Of a stretch of 64,000 nucleotides of DNA, positions 54,896-64,000 are shown one piece after another. This stretch comes from Yponomeuta sedellus (taxonomy: Eukaryota > Arthropoda > Insecta > Lepidoptera > Yponomeutidae), in assembly GCA_934045075.1 (NCBI GenBank), contig OW203722.1:21118986-21182985 (forward strand). Reading direction: 5' to 3'. Every line of letters starts with the position of its first letter. Within the stretch, counting starts at the first letter, position 1. The notes beneath the pieces were generated by a model. The model searched no databases. It saw only the letters and a program-made list of their open reading frames with translations, and had not been told where the DNA came from. The translations under genes and the position numbers were made by a program.

Positions 54896-55574
54896 AGCTG
54901 TTTGTCTACCACCGCCGTCACCGTCACGTCACCGAGAACGAGATTATTTCGGGCCGAATTTAATATGACGTGACGGCGATCGTTTGTCCACCGCGACCGA
55001 TGGCTTAGTTTGTTCCAACTGTCATGCGTGGTAGTCGCGTTTTCGAAGAAATAAAGTGATGGCTAGGTTAAACCGGCGACAACTTCTTCTCCTGCTTTTG
55101 TACCTTCGAAGGCGCAGGCGATGCAAAGAATTTTGCGTTCATCCGCTAATACCTACGTGAACGATACATCACAGGGGCGTTTTTACACCACTTTACATTC
55201 TTTACTTTCTATAACTGCTATTAATGAATAAATATAGTATTTAAATTTTTTGGCCATTTTTATTATAATGATATATTATGATAATTGATGACAGACAAAA
55301 TAATAACTGAGCTCGTGCACGGTGCGACGGCGATGGCAGTGTGTGGACATGTTCATACGTGTTTTGTATTGCTGGCACATCGGCCCGTCAAAATCTCGGG
55401 CCACGTTCTAGCGGTCACGCCGATCTACTCGCAATTTCGGCGGCCGGGATGACGGCGCTCGGGTTACGGATGTGCGGTGGACACGCGGCTCAAGTAAATG
55501 TATGTACCGCTACTTCGGCGCCGTCATCTTGTTCTCGGTGACATGACGGTGACGGCGGCGGTGGACAAACAGCC
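54896..55574. mobile_element. MITE with ~47-bp TIRs and TAA duplication
   Basis: Left 54896-54943 and right 55527-55574 are inverted repeats starting 'ggctgtttgtccaccgccgc' (right-hand version). Flanking TAA occurs at 54893-54895 and 55575-55577. A 3-bp TAA/TTA duplication is typical of PIF/Harbinger elements (established knowledge); the 679-bp element encodes no transposase. It is GC- and CGG-rich inside. Confidence 0.8.
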
Positions 55575-55669
55575 TAACGCAGTGTTCAGCTACCATCAGT
55601 CTCAACTCAACCATTTTGGAACAAGATAGATGACCCGGTAATTGATACGATATCAAGCTCGTTCTCGTT

Positions 55670-55760
55670 CAGAACTCGTTCACTACTGGACATAGGTCTC
55701 CCCCAAGGCACGCCACTTCGCCCTGTCTTCGACCATTCTCATCAAGCTGTGCCAGCACCT
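55670..55760 (-). mobile_element. LINE 3' end
   Basis: 'tcactactggacataggtct' in reverse orientation. Confidence 0.45.
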
Positions 55761-56057
55761 GTGTACTAACAAACAATACGACAAAGAATAACAAGATTTA
55801 AAAAAAACACCCGTAAAGGTGCAATGCGATGAACAACAGTTGTTAAAACAATACCGGTTGCGTGTTCAGTTCAAAGGTCTAGCTTTACAATAGCAGTGGG
55901 TAGGGGCGACAGATAATTGCTTCCTTGCACACAGTGTACTCAAATAAACTTGGCACTTGATTGCATAACAATCACATTGGAAAAGTATGATGGATGTGAT
56001 TGCCTCCAGGTCAAGTTGTAGTGGTCAACGTTTTTGGGTCGTATGATTGAGAAATCG

Positions 56058-56401
56058 TTATCAACTCTTGTATGTCCCCACTGCCGGGCATGGGTCTCTT
56101 CGTGCATCGCAGGAAGGTTAGGCCATAGTCCACCACGGGGGCCAAGTCCGGGTTGGTGGAGGATTGTAAGACAGTGACGGGCGTTACTCTCAGAAGTTAC
56201 CAAGCCGCCTATAAGGACTGCCATTATATGACAGCCGACACCAACGGCTTAAGATGCCTTGCGAAGCACGGAAGCGCTCTGAAAAATGCCACTAGCGGTA
56301 GTCACGGGACGCTCACCCATCCCGTATTTGACCGCGCCTGTTGTTGCTTAACCAAGTGATTGATTCCAATCACACGGTTCGCCTAGGCCACGAGCGCTTC
56401 A
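56058..56401 (-). mobile_element. 5S-SINE, near full length
   Basis: From 'tcaactcttgtatgtcccca' to 'gcctaggccacgagcgcttc'. Box A and box C regions are recognisable. Confidence 0.85.
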
Positions 56402-56479
56402 CGATTGAGAAATGTTTAGGGCAATTAAAAACCTATACACTAGCACGATGATAATGACTATTATTTAATTCTTTTTTTA

Positions 56480-56600
56480 TGTTGCTTACAAACGTCCCAC
56501 TGCAGGGCCCAGGGCTTCTCTCAGAGATAGAGTATGGGTTTAGTTACCACGCGTGCCTACCGCGGAAAGGCATTTTCAAGCAGCGCTGAGGTAAAATATT
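56480..56600 (-). mobile_element. tRNA-SINE1, 3' part
   Basis: 'cgtcccactgcagggcccag' and 'accacgcgtgcctaccgcgg'. Confidence 0.65.
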
Positions 56601-56654
56601 ATTTATTGTAAAATAAATGGTTATTTTACTAGAAATTATTATTTATTTATGTAG

Positions 56655-56850
56655 GCGGACATACATGGACCGAATAGGGGATGCATTAGCAAAGGGAAAG
56701 TGAAAAAGTACCCGGAACCGGCGTGCGTCCATGGAACGACTTATGAACGTTGATGAAGCGAAGGTGATCTATCAGGATCGTGGCAAGTGGTCTCTCTGCC
56801 TACTCCCCTGGGATACAGGCGTGGGGTTATGTGAGAATGTATGTATGTAA
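56655..56850 (+). pseudogene. LINE ORF2 C-terminus with (ATGT) tail
   Basis: Nucleotide match to 21240-21430 ('ggcggacatacatggaccga', 'cgacttatgaacgttgatga') with several small deletions, so the frame is broken. Short ATGT run at the end. Confidence 0.7.
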
Positions 56851-56861
56851 ATAATTATTTC

Positions 56862-57050
56862 AACGGCGGTGTCGCAGTGGGTACAACAATGGATTTGGAA
56901 GCGAGAGACCCAAGTTTGATTCCCAGTGCGGGGTATCTGTGACTTTGTTTATTTTCAAACTTACGTACATCTGCGAGTTTGTGTAGCAATACGACACGCT
57001 AACTGAAAAAGAAAACATCGTGAGGAAACCCGCAGTTTGAACGGCTCCGC
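56862..57050 (+). mobile_element. tRNA-SINE1, near-complete
   Basis: Head 'ggcggtgtcgcagtgggtac' and 'aagtttgattcccagtgcgg', body 'aaaacatcgtgaggaaaccc'. Confidence 0.75.
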
Positions 57051-57499
57051 ACATTAGTCGTCTTTCCTGTAGGTACACTAACAAATACAAATGAAATAGA
57101 AACAGAACGAGGCCATTTGTTCTATCGAGAAATCTAATTTCAATCTAATTCCACTTAACCCAGAGCTATTTGCCGGAGGATGATCGTTGTGCAAGTAGAT
57201 TTGAGAAGTACAGGAATGTCGAAATCCCTTGATGTTTAACGGAGCTCGAATTTAATTTGTCTCTCACGTCAGTAAGGCAAGTTTATTGGGTTACAAAAAC
57301 GAGTTTATTGGGTAACCCTTGCTGAGGCACAGAACTTTTTGTCTTCAATGACTAGCTGGTGCCCTCAACTTCGTCTGCGCAGGATTAGTTTTCTAGTGGC
57401 TTAGCGTGGCGTAGAAAAGAACTAACATTACGACATTAAAATTATCACATAAATATTTTTTTGGGTCACATTTGAATAATAATAAATAAATATTCATGG

Positions 57500-57718
57500 A
57501 TATATTACACAGATCTCGTTAGCCCGATACTAAGTACAACTAAATGACTTGTGCTATAGGTGTTAACTCGACGATAAATTTAATACAATAAATACATAGA
57601 TAACATCCAAGACCCGAGACAAACTAGTAAAGTTCGTTTCCTAGTTTGACCCGGCCGGGGATCGAACCGGGACCTTCCGTTTTACAGTCAGCGTGCTAAA
57701 CCGCTGCGCCACCGAGGC
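57500..57718 (-). mobile_element. tRNA-SINE2, near-complete
   Basis: Head at about 57645-57718 with 'ccggggatcgaaccggg' (box B reversed) and 'ccgctgcgcca' (box A reversed). Confidence 0.8.
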
Positions 57719-57795
57719 CGATTTGAAAAATATAACAGTAACAATAACGTAACAATACTCGTATTGTTAACATAAAAAATCGCTAACTAAACGCT

Positions 57796-57920
57796 TCTTC
57801 TTCTTCAGGCTATATTATGTAGTCCACTGCTGGACATAGCCCTCACCTAATGAGCGCCATAGCGCCCGCTAAAACTGAAGACAGGGCGCTATGGCGCTCA
57901 TTAGGGGAGGGCTATGTCCA
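57796..57920. mobile_element. Head-to-head LINE 3' ends, hairpin
   Basis: Arms 57831-57867 and 57884-57920 pair at 36 of 37 positions around a 16-nt loop. Each arm is the LINE terminus 'ggagggctatgtcca', and the left side ends in (CTT)n, the reverse of a (GAA)n tail. Confidence 0.85.
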
Positions 57921-58610
57921 ACTAAGCACTGCGGAGCCCTAATCATAGGCCTGGTAGGTAGCTACTGCAATATACGCACATACTCTCTCTTCTCTATTGC
58001 ATACTGTTTAATCCAACAACTCCTTCCTACTTGAAAGAGCGCTTTGAGTTCTTCTCATAGCCTTACTCTTCGCTCCTCCCTAAACCTTCTCCTAAAAATC
58101 CCTTCCCATCACACCACCTTCTACAGCTGCTCTTTCACCGTGCAAGCAGTCCAATTCTGGTATTTATAGTCTGCCAGTGGAGGTACGGAGAGCCAAGTCC
58201 CTACCAATTTTTAAAACTATGGTAAAAGAATGCCATTTCGCTAGTGTTATGTGAAACTTTTCATTAAACTGTCATTAATTTATAGTATATGTGATTTTTG
58301 TGCTTTACATTGTAAAGACATGAATATTTTCTTTTTTCCATTTCTGTAACAAATAACGGTGGAACGTAGGCTTTACATTTGAGTCATCTCGAAATCCCGG
58401 GTGACTTGCTGCAGCTGATTTTAATCGTTCACGTACCTTATCCCTTAAAATCTCAGTCGGTGGGCTCACGAGGTGATTAAGCCATTACTTTTTCTGTATT
58501 CGAATTCTATATAGAGTGAGTAGCGTAATTTAAATGGTGAATTCAAAAACATAGTCAAAAAACAAAGTGATAAACGCGTCGAATTGATAACCTCCTCCTT
58601 TTTTGAAATC
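57921..58610. other. AT-rich stretch, nothing recognised
   Basis: 58000-58260 may be a worn LINE fragment; not secure. Confidence 0.3.
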
Positions 58611-58624
58611 GGTTAAGGTTTTTG

Positions 58625-58880
58625 TTTCATATAGGCCGTCTCTGTGAGCAATTGTGTAGGCTTAATCACCAAGCGTGACCACCATGGATAGGCAATTTCA
58701 AGCGCTGAGGTGTGATACTCAGGTTTCCTCACGACGTTTTCCATCGCAGTCAGTGAGTGGTATTGCTACTACACCAAAACAGATGTATGTAACTTAGAAA
58801 ACAAAGTCATAGGTATATGTACCTAACTTAGAAAACAAAGTCATAGATTCGTGCCGGGACTCGAACCCGTGACCTTGTAT
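58625..58880 (-). mobile_element. tRNA-SINE1 with internal duplication
   Basis: 'aacttagaaaacaaagtcat' occurs twice before the head ('ccgggactcgaacccgtgac'). Confidence 0.75.
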
Positions 58881-58889
58881 TTCGTTATT

Positions 58890-59330
58890 GTGAACTCTGT
58901 AGCGTCCGAGTGGTCCCTTCACCCATTTAGTGTGAGTGAAGGTGCCACTGGACGCTGCATAAATTACTTCATTTGGGACCATCCGCAAAATACGTCACAC
59001 GTTAAGGGGGAGTGAGGGGGTCGACGAAGTGTGACATTGTGTGACGGGGGGTGTGAGAGGGGTTCTAAATTTCGTGACGTCACATTTCCAAACGCTGAAA
59101 ACATTTGCAACTCTTGATATTTAATAAAAACAGTTACGGAACTGCTGTTTGAATTCAATAAATTCTAAATTTAAAATTGCAAAATATGTGACGTCACACT
59201 AGGGAGGGGGAGTCTACAAATGTGACCGACTGTGACAAGGACGGGGGAGGGGTCGAAAAATCACGAAATTCCTGTATGTAATTTATGGATCGCCCCTTAC
59301 GTAGATGCAAAGACCAAATTCGTAAAGATA
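58890..59330 (+). mobile_element. Lep3 repeat split by MITE
   Basis: 'ggtgccactggacgctgcat' on the left and 'ttacgtagatgcaaag' on the right form one Lep3 copy around the insert 58975-59296. Confidence 0.7.
58975..59296. mobile_element. MITE, imperfect TIRs, two TGACGTCA sites
   Basis: Ends 'gggaccatccgcaaaatacg' and the inverted 'ggggcgatccataaattaca' are related. Flanks TTT / TTA suggest a 3-bp duplication. 'gtgacgtcac' occurs twice inside. Confidence 0.7.
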
Positions 59331-59559
59331 GAAAGCGCTCTGTGGACTAGACTAAACAATTAATAATTTGAATATTCTAATTATATGTTCTCTTCTCCAA
59401 GTAATTATAATTTCTAGATCGCTCATGAATGTTAATTTGCTTTGTAAGAAAGGTTAATAACCTTCATCGAAGTGGTACTTTCAGAGGGCACGAGATGCAA
59501 TAGATCTCATATTGTCCAAAAACCGATTTCGAAATTATGTTAGTTAACAAAAAAAATGT

Positions 59560-59740
59560 ACCTAGCTTGTTCTCACTGTAGGACCTTCTTTGAGAGAGGG
59601 TGTGTATGGGCTTATTACCACGCGTGCCCACCGCGGATTGGTAAATTCAAGCGCAGAGATATGTGAACATCTCAGCTGCACAGGTTTTCTCACGATGTTA
59701 TCCTTTAGAATAAGAGAGTGGTAGGTATTGCTCGAAAAAC
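59560..59740 (-). mobile_element. tRNA-SINE1, 3' part
   Basis: 'accacgcgtgcccaccgcgg' and 'aggttttctcacgatgttat'. Confidence 0.65.
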
Positions 59741-59997
59741 TTTTACAAAAATATTACAAATGTGAGCAAAAATACAAAAAATATCAAAAATATTGGCAGC
59801 AATCATAATATTAATTTTATTTTATTTATTTAGGATTACTAACAATTTGTATACCAACACGTTCACACAATGCTTAAGTAAAATCAACTTAAAGATAAGT
59901 ATACAAACCAATTCCAAGTAATCACTGCATGCAAAATTATACAAGTTCATACTAAAGGTACGGTAAGTTAAGGTATTATATAGCTACATAGTTTGCT

Positions 59998-60085
59998 GGA
60001 AGAAATCTCTTACAGAATTAAGCTCGCCTTTGTACATGCTATTTCTTATGTAACGTCCTATTCAATGTTTCGTGTGCAATCAAAG
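59998..60085 (+). mobile_element. SINE/LINE tail fragment
   Basis: Near-identical to 48450-48540. Confidence 0.6.
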
Positions 60086-60099
60086 GTTTATTATATCTT

Positions 60100-60268
60100 T
60101 TAAAAACCTATTTAGAGGCTAAAATTGGCTCAATTGGTAGAGCGCTGGTACGGATAGCCAGAGGTTGCGGGTTCGAATCCCGGCTTGGGTGAAATTTTTA
60201 GCCTCTAAATAGGTTTTTAAATTTGTTCCTTAGCACGGGTTAGTGCATTAAAAATAAAAATAATGTAA
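60100..60268 (+). mobile_element. tL element, 5'-shortened
   Basis: A reversed end 'aacctatttagaggc' joins directly to the plus-strand core at about 60127-60191. 12-bp duplication 'ttattatatctt' at 60088-60099 and 60269-60280. Confidence 0.88.
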
Positions 60269-60280
60269 TTATTATATCTT

Positions 60281-60702
60281 GCTAATATCGGTAGTAGAAA
60301 CAAACATAAACTGTCATTTCCACGATTTACACTTGCAAAAGTTAATACTTATTAAACACTGGATTAGCAATAATACTTTCTTTTTATTATCTTTTTTCAT
60401 CGCGAACCTTGCCTAGCCTCCTAAGCCCTGGCGTCCTAGAAATAGGACATCACAAATAATTTTTTTAATTCCCTCCCAATGATTTATTAAGAAGTCCGGA
60501 AAACTTACTGCAATATTTCCTCATAATTTTTTGGACAAAAGAAGAAAAAGTTCTTAAAACTCTACGTAGTTTTAGAATACGTAAAGTAACTGTTACCTCC
60601 AGGGCTTAGGAATCTAGCTGAGAGTCTCAACACGACTGACACCTAAACAAAACGTAACGATATTCTTCTAATAACTTAAACTCGTAAATCGTAAACTCTT
60701 AA
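60281..60702. other. AT-rich stretch, nothing recognised
   Basis: No supportable feature. Confidence 0.35.
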
Positions 60703-61041
60703 ACGCTCATGGTCTAGGCGAACCAAGTGATTGGAATCAATCACTTGCACGTCAGGTGCAGGATGGGTGACCTTCCCGTGACTACCGGTAGTGGCATTTT
60801 TCCCTGCGCTTCCGTGCTTCGCAAGGCACGTTAGGCCGTTGGTGCCGGCTGTCATGTAATGGCAGTCGTTAAGCTATGTCAGAGGCCTTATAGGCGGCTT
60901 GATAACTTCTGACAGTAAGGCCTGCCACTATCTTACAATCCTCCACCAACCCGGACTTGGCCCCCGTGGTGAAGTATAGCCTAACCTTCCTGCGATGCAG
61001 GAAGAGACCCGTGCCCCAGGAGTGGGGACATACAAGGGTTT
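60703..61041 (+). mobile_element. 5S-SINE, near full length
   Basis: Head has lost 'gttaagcaacaacaggcgcg' between 'aatcacttg' and 'caggtgcagg', as in the 48686 copy. Body and tail are intact. Confidence 0.82.
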
Positions 61042-61360
61042 TATAAATAAACAAAACTTAAACTAAGCCTATACGGCTACGACGGACAGGTACTATAAAG
61101 TATCGTTACATTTTCCCCCCGTTATCAACGTAACGATCGAATTTCTTCTAATAATTTAAACTAAGCCGAGACGGCTACGCCAAACAGCTACTATAAAGAA
61201 GTATCGTTACAATTTAATCCTTTGTGAGCCACTGTATAAGAATCAGCAATGAGATTTCTCAAGATATATTTGACTTACTACCGACGCGGTTTCAAAAATG
61301 TGTTAAGCATACCCTGTGCAGAGAAGGCTGACATAAAATAAAATAAGATAAAAGAAGCGG
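61042..61360. other. Unassigned stretch with diverged duplication
   Basis: 'actaagcctatacggctacg' (61060) and 'actaagccgagacggctacg' (61160) with following 'ctataaagtatcgttac' indicate an approximately 100-bp duplication. Confidence 0.5.
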
Positions 61361-61480
61361 GCATTTCCTTCAACTTTTGCGAGTGATACTGTTACATAAC
61401 TGAGGAAACAAAGTCGTTGATACACGCCCGGATTCGAACCCCTGCCCTCTCGATTGAAAAGCCGGCGTTCTACCGCTCTT
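61361..61480 (-). mobile_element. tRNA-SINE1, head part
   Basis: 'cgcccggattcgaacccctg' (box B reversed) and 'ggcgttctaccgctc'. Confidence 0.65.
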
Positions 61481-61673
61481 ATTAAGATAGAGTAACTAAG
61501 GGTTTACTTAAGCGTTGTAAAAACAAAGGGAGTTAAAGAGGTGACACATTAGAAGTGACAATGGACAGACTGTGAGGTGTTTGCTGGTGACCTGGATAAC
61601 TAAAGGTCTTGCCTTGGAGTGCTGACGCGTGCGCTCAATTTCATCGACAATATTAACCTTATAAGTTATTTAT

Positions 61674-62124
61674 AGTACAGTTGCTCAAAAAGGGGCGTAT
61701 TGCAGGGACGTGTATCATTCGGGATGTTTGCTATAACATACTCGAGCTTTTTCTTTACTAAGTTTCCGAACTCGTGCGTTCTCTTTCCCAATTGCCAAAA
61801 TAATGGCTAATAAAAAAAAAAAACCAACCACGATGTTTTTACTAAAAAAAAAATAATGGAAGTTTTTATGGTTTATGAAAATATTTCTAAAAAGAAGATA
61901 TTAATTTGTTTCAATATAAGACTATATCGATAAAATCATTATTTATTCAATGAGTTAAGTTAGGTTTCATTTCCGTTTCATATCAACAAAAAAAATTGTA
62001 CTGAAGACTTGGCGGTATAGGCATCTCTGCAACATGTTCCGACTGTCAACCCTTCGGCTGCGCCTCGGCTCGGGTAGACGATTGTCGGAACTCTTTGCAA
62101 TGACGGGCTTTCCACACTTGTAAT
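61674..62124 (+). mobile_element. Element T, copy 3
   Basis: Aligns with 49538-50104 with an internal deletion; ends 'tttccacacttgtaa'. Confidence 0.7.
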
Positions 62125-63582
62125 AAAATATAATTTTCTGTGACGATCGTCACATCTTTGCGCGCACTCGTGGGAAGCCGCAAGTGACGATCGTTACTTT
62201 TTTTCGATGCACTTTCACGTCTGATTTGTGGATACGTCGTTTATTGGCAATGGGGATTATTGAACAAAAAGTTCACAAATCCCCATCAATGGGGATTAGT
62301 GGAATAACCCGTTAAAACGATGTTCACAGATTATGTCTTGCTGGGTGGGGTATAAAACATAAAACGAGCAAAATTTTGATACCTAAAACACTAGTATGAT
62401 AGAAGAAAAAAATGGTTTATTTAAACTAAACTTAGTTTGATTTGATCCCTGAACTGCGCTCAATTTGGCTTAGAAAAACAAGTAAGTACATAACACTGAT
62501 GGTTTCTGGTTGTAATGTGTGCAAAAAGCAAGACTTTCGTTATATGTTAAGCTGAGTACTCATTTGCGAACTGTAACTGTAACCTAACACGTACAGTATG
62601 AGGTTCAAGTGTGTACAGCCACACTGTGTAGTGTTGGAAATAACATTTATCCTCCGACAATTTTTTTACGTCGTCGGCTCGTTGCAAAGCGCTCGCGTAC
62701 CGCTCGTAGCAGGATATAGTTTCTTTGTTTACAGAGCATGCCACGGTTACGGTTACAACTCGCAAGTGAGTACCCGGCTTTTGAATGGGTCTAATGGTGA
62801 TTATTTATTAGGTAAAATTTTATTAACAACGGATAAGACAAAACAAGTAAGACTTTTGTTAAGAGTAGAAAAACATTTATCAATATTAATTTATTAATTC
62901 AGATCGGACAGTCACGTAAGCGTAATCAAAACAATTATAAAATATCCATACCTAAAACAATTTCAGGAAAAAAAGTATCTAGGTTTCTGTTCAATATAAT
63001 AATTTTTTATACGAATCCACCATGTCATTTTTTAAGTTGCATAAACCATAAAAACATGTAAGTGGCCATTGTAAACATTTGTTGTAAAGTTCTTCAAGTG
63101 AATATGAATTTTGTTGTTACCTACTCAGTTTATGATCTGAAGTAACTGGTAAGCACAAGTTATTGCTAACACGCCGTGTGTACGAAGGAGATATTCTTCA
63201 ATCGTTCAGAAACTACATATTAATATCTCTTGCTAGTTAACGACATAATTGTTGCTATACAGTTTACGCAAGATGAGAGCGTTTATTATGTGACTAATGA
63301 ATTCATCTCGCAGTGCCACAACTTAACTTCGTCTCTCGTATAAACTAAAGGAATATTATTAGCAACTTTGTGCTTCTTTGTACGACACAATATTGTCATG
63401 ATCAGACTAAATATAAATTAACACGTTGTAAAAATTAAGTGTTCTGATAAGATACAGAAAAGGACTTAGAAGTTTTGCTAATTTGTAAAGGGCTTTTCTT
63501 ATTGCGAGTTTCGTTTGTCGAACAAACGTAGTAATAAATAATTACAAATAACTATATTACGTAATTACAATATTTATTTAGG
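62125..63582. other. Mostly AT-rich, nothing recognised
   Basis: A 14-bp palindrome 'gtgacgatcgtcac' at about 62140-62153 and a second 'gtgacgatcgtta' 50 bp on. The frame at 62598-62897 was not recognised and is not called. Confidence 0.35.
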
Positions 63583-63919
63583 AAGCGCTCGTGGCCTAGT
63601 CAAACCGAGTGATTGAAATCCATCACTTGAGTTAAACAAAAACTGGCTAGGTCCGGTGCAGGATGGGTGACCGTCCCGTGACTATCGCTAGTGGCATTTT
63701 CGGTGCGCTTTCGTGCTTTGCAAGACACGTTAAGCCGTTGGTGCTGACTGTCATGGCAGTCGTTAAGCCAAGTCAGAGGCCTTATGGGCGGCTTGATAAC
63801 TTCAAAAAGTAAGACCTGCCACCGTGACTTGGCCCCCATGGTCGAGTATGGCCTAACCTTCCTGCGATGCAGGAAAAGACCCATGCCCCAGTAGTGGGGA
63901 CATACAAAGGGTTGATATC
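63583..63919 (+). mobile_element. 5S-SINE, near full length
   Basis: Head 'cgctcgtggcctagtcaaac' and 'ggatgggtgaccgtcccgtg'; 3' end 'acatacaaagggttgatatc'. A small deletion removes part of the body near 63820. Confidence 0.85.
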
Positions 63920-64000
63920 AATACGTTTTTCAACTCATTATCTACTCGACTTTTTATTATAAAAAATAGTTAGAACCTCTTAATTTATTAAATTTCTCTC

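Noticed and set aside
1552..60191. tRNA genes at each tL core
   Set aside because: The cores have C at position 33, an extra base near the acceptor stem and sit inside repeated elements, so they are read as SINE-like heads and not functional tRNAs.

Overview
This looks like nuclear DNA of a moth or butterfly (Lepidoptera). The evidence is AT-rich sequence packed with short retroposons whose ends are typical of that order: (GAT)n, (GAA)n and (CGA)n tails, tRNA-headed SINEs, and LINE 3' ends reading 'ccactgctggacatag'. No bacterial genes, operons, CRISPR arrays, rRNA genes or functional-looking tRNA genes were seen. No host protein-coding gene can be supported; the window reads as intergenic or deep intronic DNA built from nested mobile elements.

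Labels used below. 'tL' is a ~310-bp element carrying a tRNA-like core and flanks 'aacctatttagaggc' / 'gcactaacccgtgctaag'. '5S-SINE' is a ~350-bp retroposon whose head is derived from 5S rRNA. 'tRNA-SINE1' has the head 'gcggtggtagcggagcgg'. 'tRNA-SINE2' has a head with a tRNA-Tyr-like anticodon loop. 'SINE-A' is a ~250-bp composite retroposon with 'ggtgtcgtaaaaggcgac' near its 5' end and a (CGA)n tail. 'Lep3' is a repeat with the core 'ggacgctgtataaatcatct'. LINE fragments are 3' ends of non-LTR retrotransposons.

Layout. 0.2-2.1 kb holds a Penelope-like end fragment, a near-perfect palindrome and a pair of 156-bp inverted repeats. 2.4-8.9 kb is a pile of SINEs, LINE ends and MITEs, ending in a triple-nested 5S-SINE. 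9-20 kb includes a three-unit tL array (12.4-13.2 kb), a LINE/5S-SINE chimera (14.2-14.5 kb) and a 99-bp x3 tandem repeat. 20-35 kb mixes MITEs, LINE C-termini, fold-back tL copies and AT-rich single-copy DNA. 35.9-36.4 kb is a very long (ATGT)n microsatellite. 36-50 kb continues with 5S-SINEs and a second three-unit tL array (41.5-42.4 kb). 51.0-53.6 kb is the most notable part: a 5'-truncated LINE split by a 2,155-bp element that has 26-bp terminal inverted repeats and an apparent spliced minus-strand gene. 54.9-55.6 kb is a TAA-flanked MITE. The rest to 64 kb is SINEs, MITEs and AT-rich filler.

How parts relate. Non-autonomous elements (tL, 5S-SINE, tRNA-SINEs, SINE-A) carry target-site duplications of about 6-15 bp, as expected from LINE-type insertion, and LINE ORF2 C-terminal remnants lie throughout. 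The 51-kb element is flanked by a short duplication of LINE sequence, as expected for a DNA transposon. Its encoded protein was not recognised.
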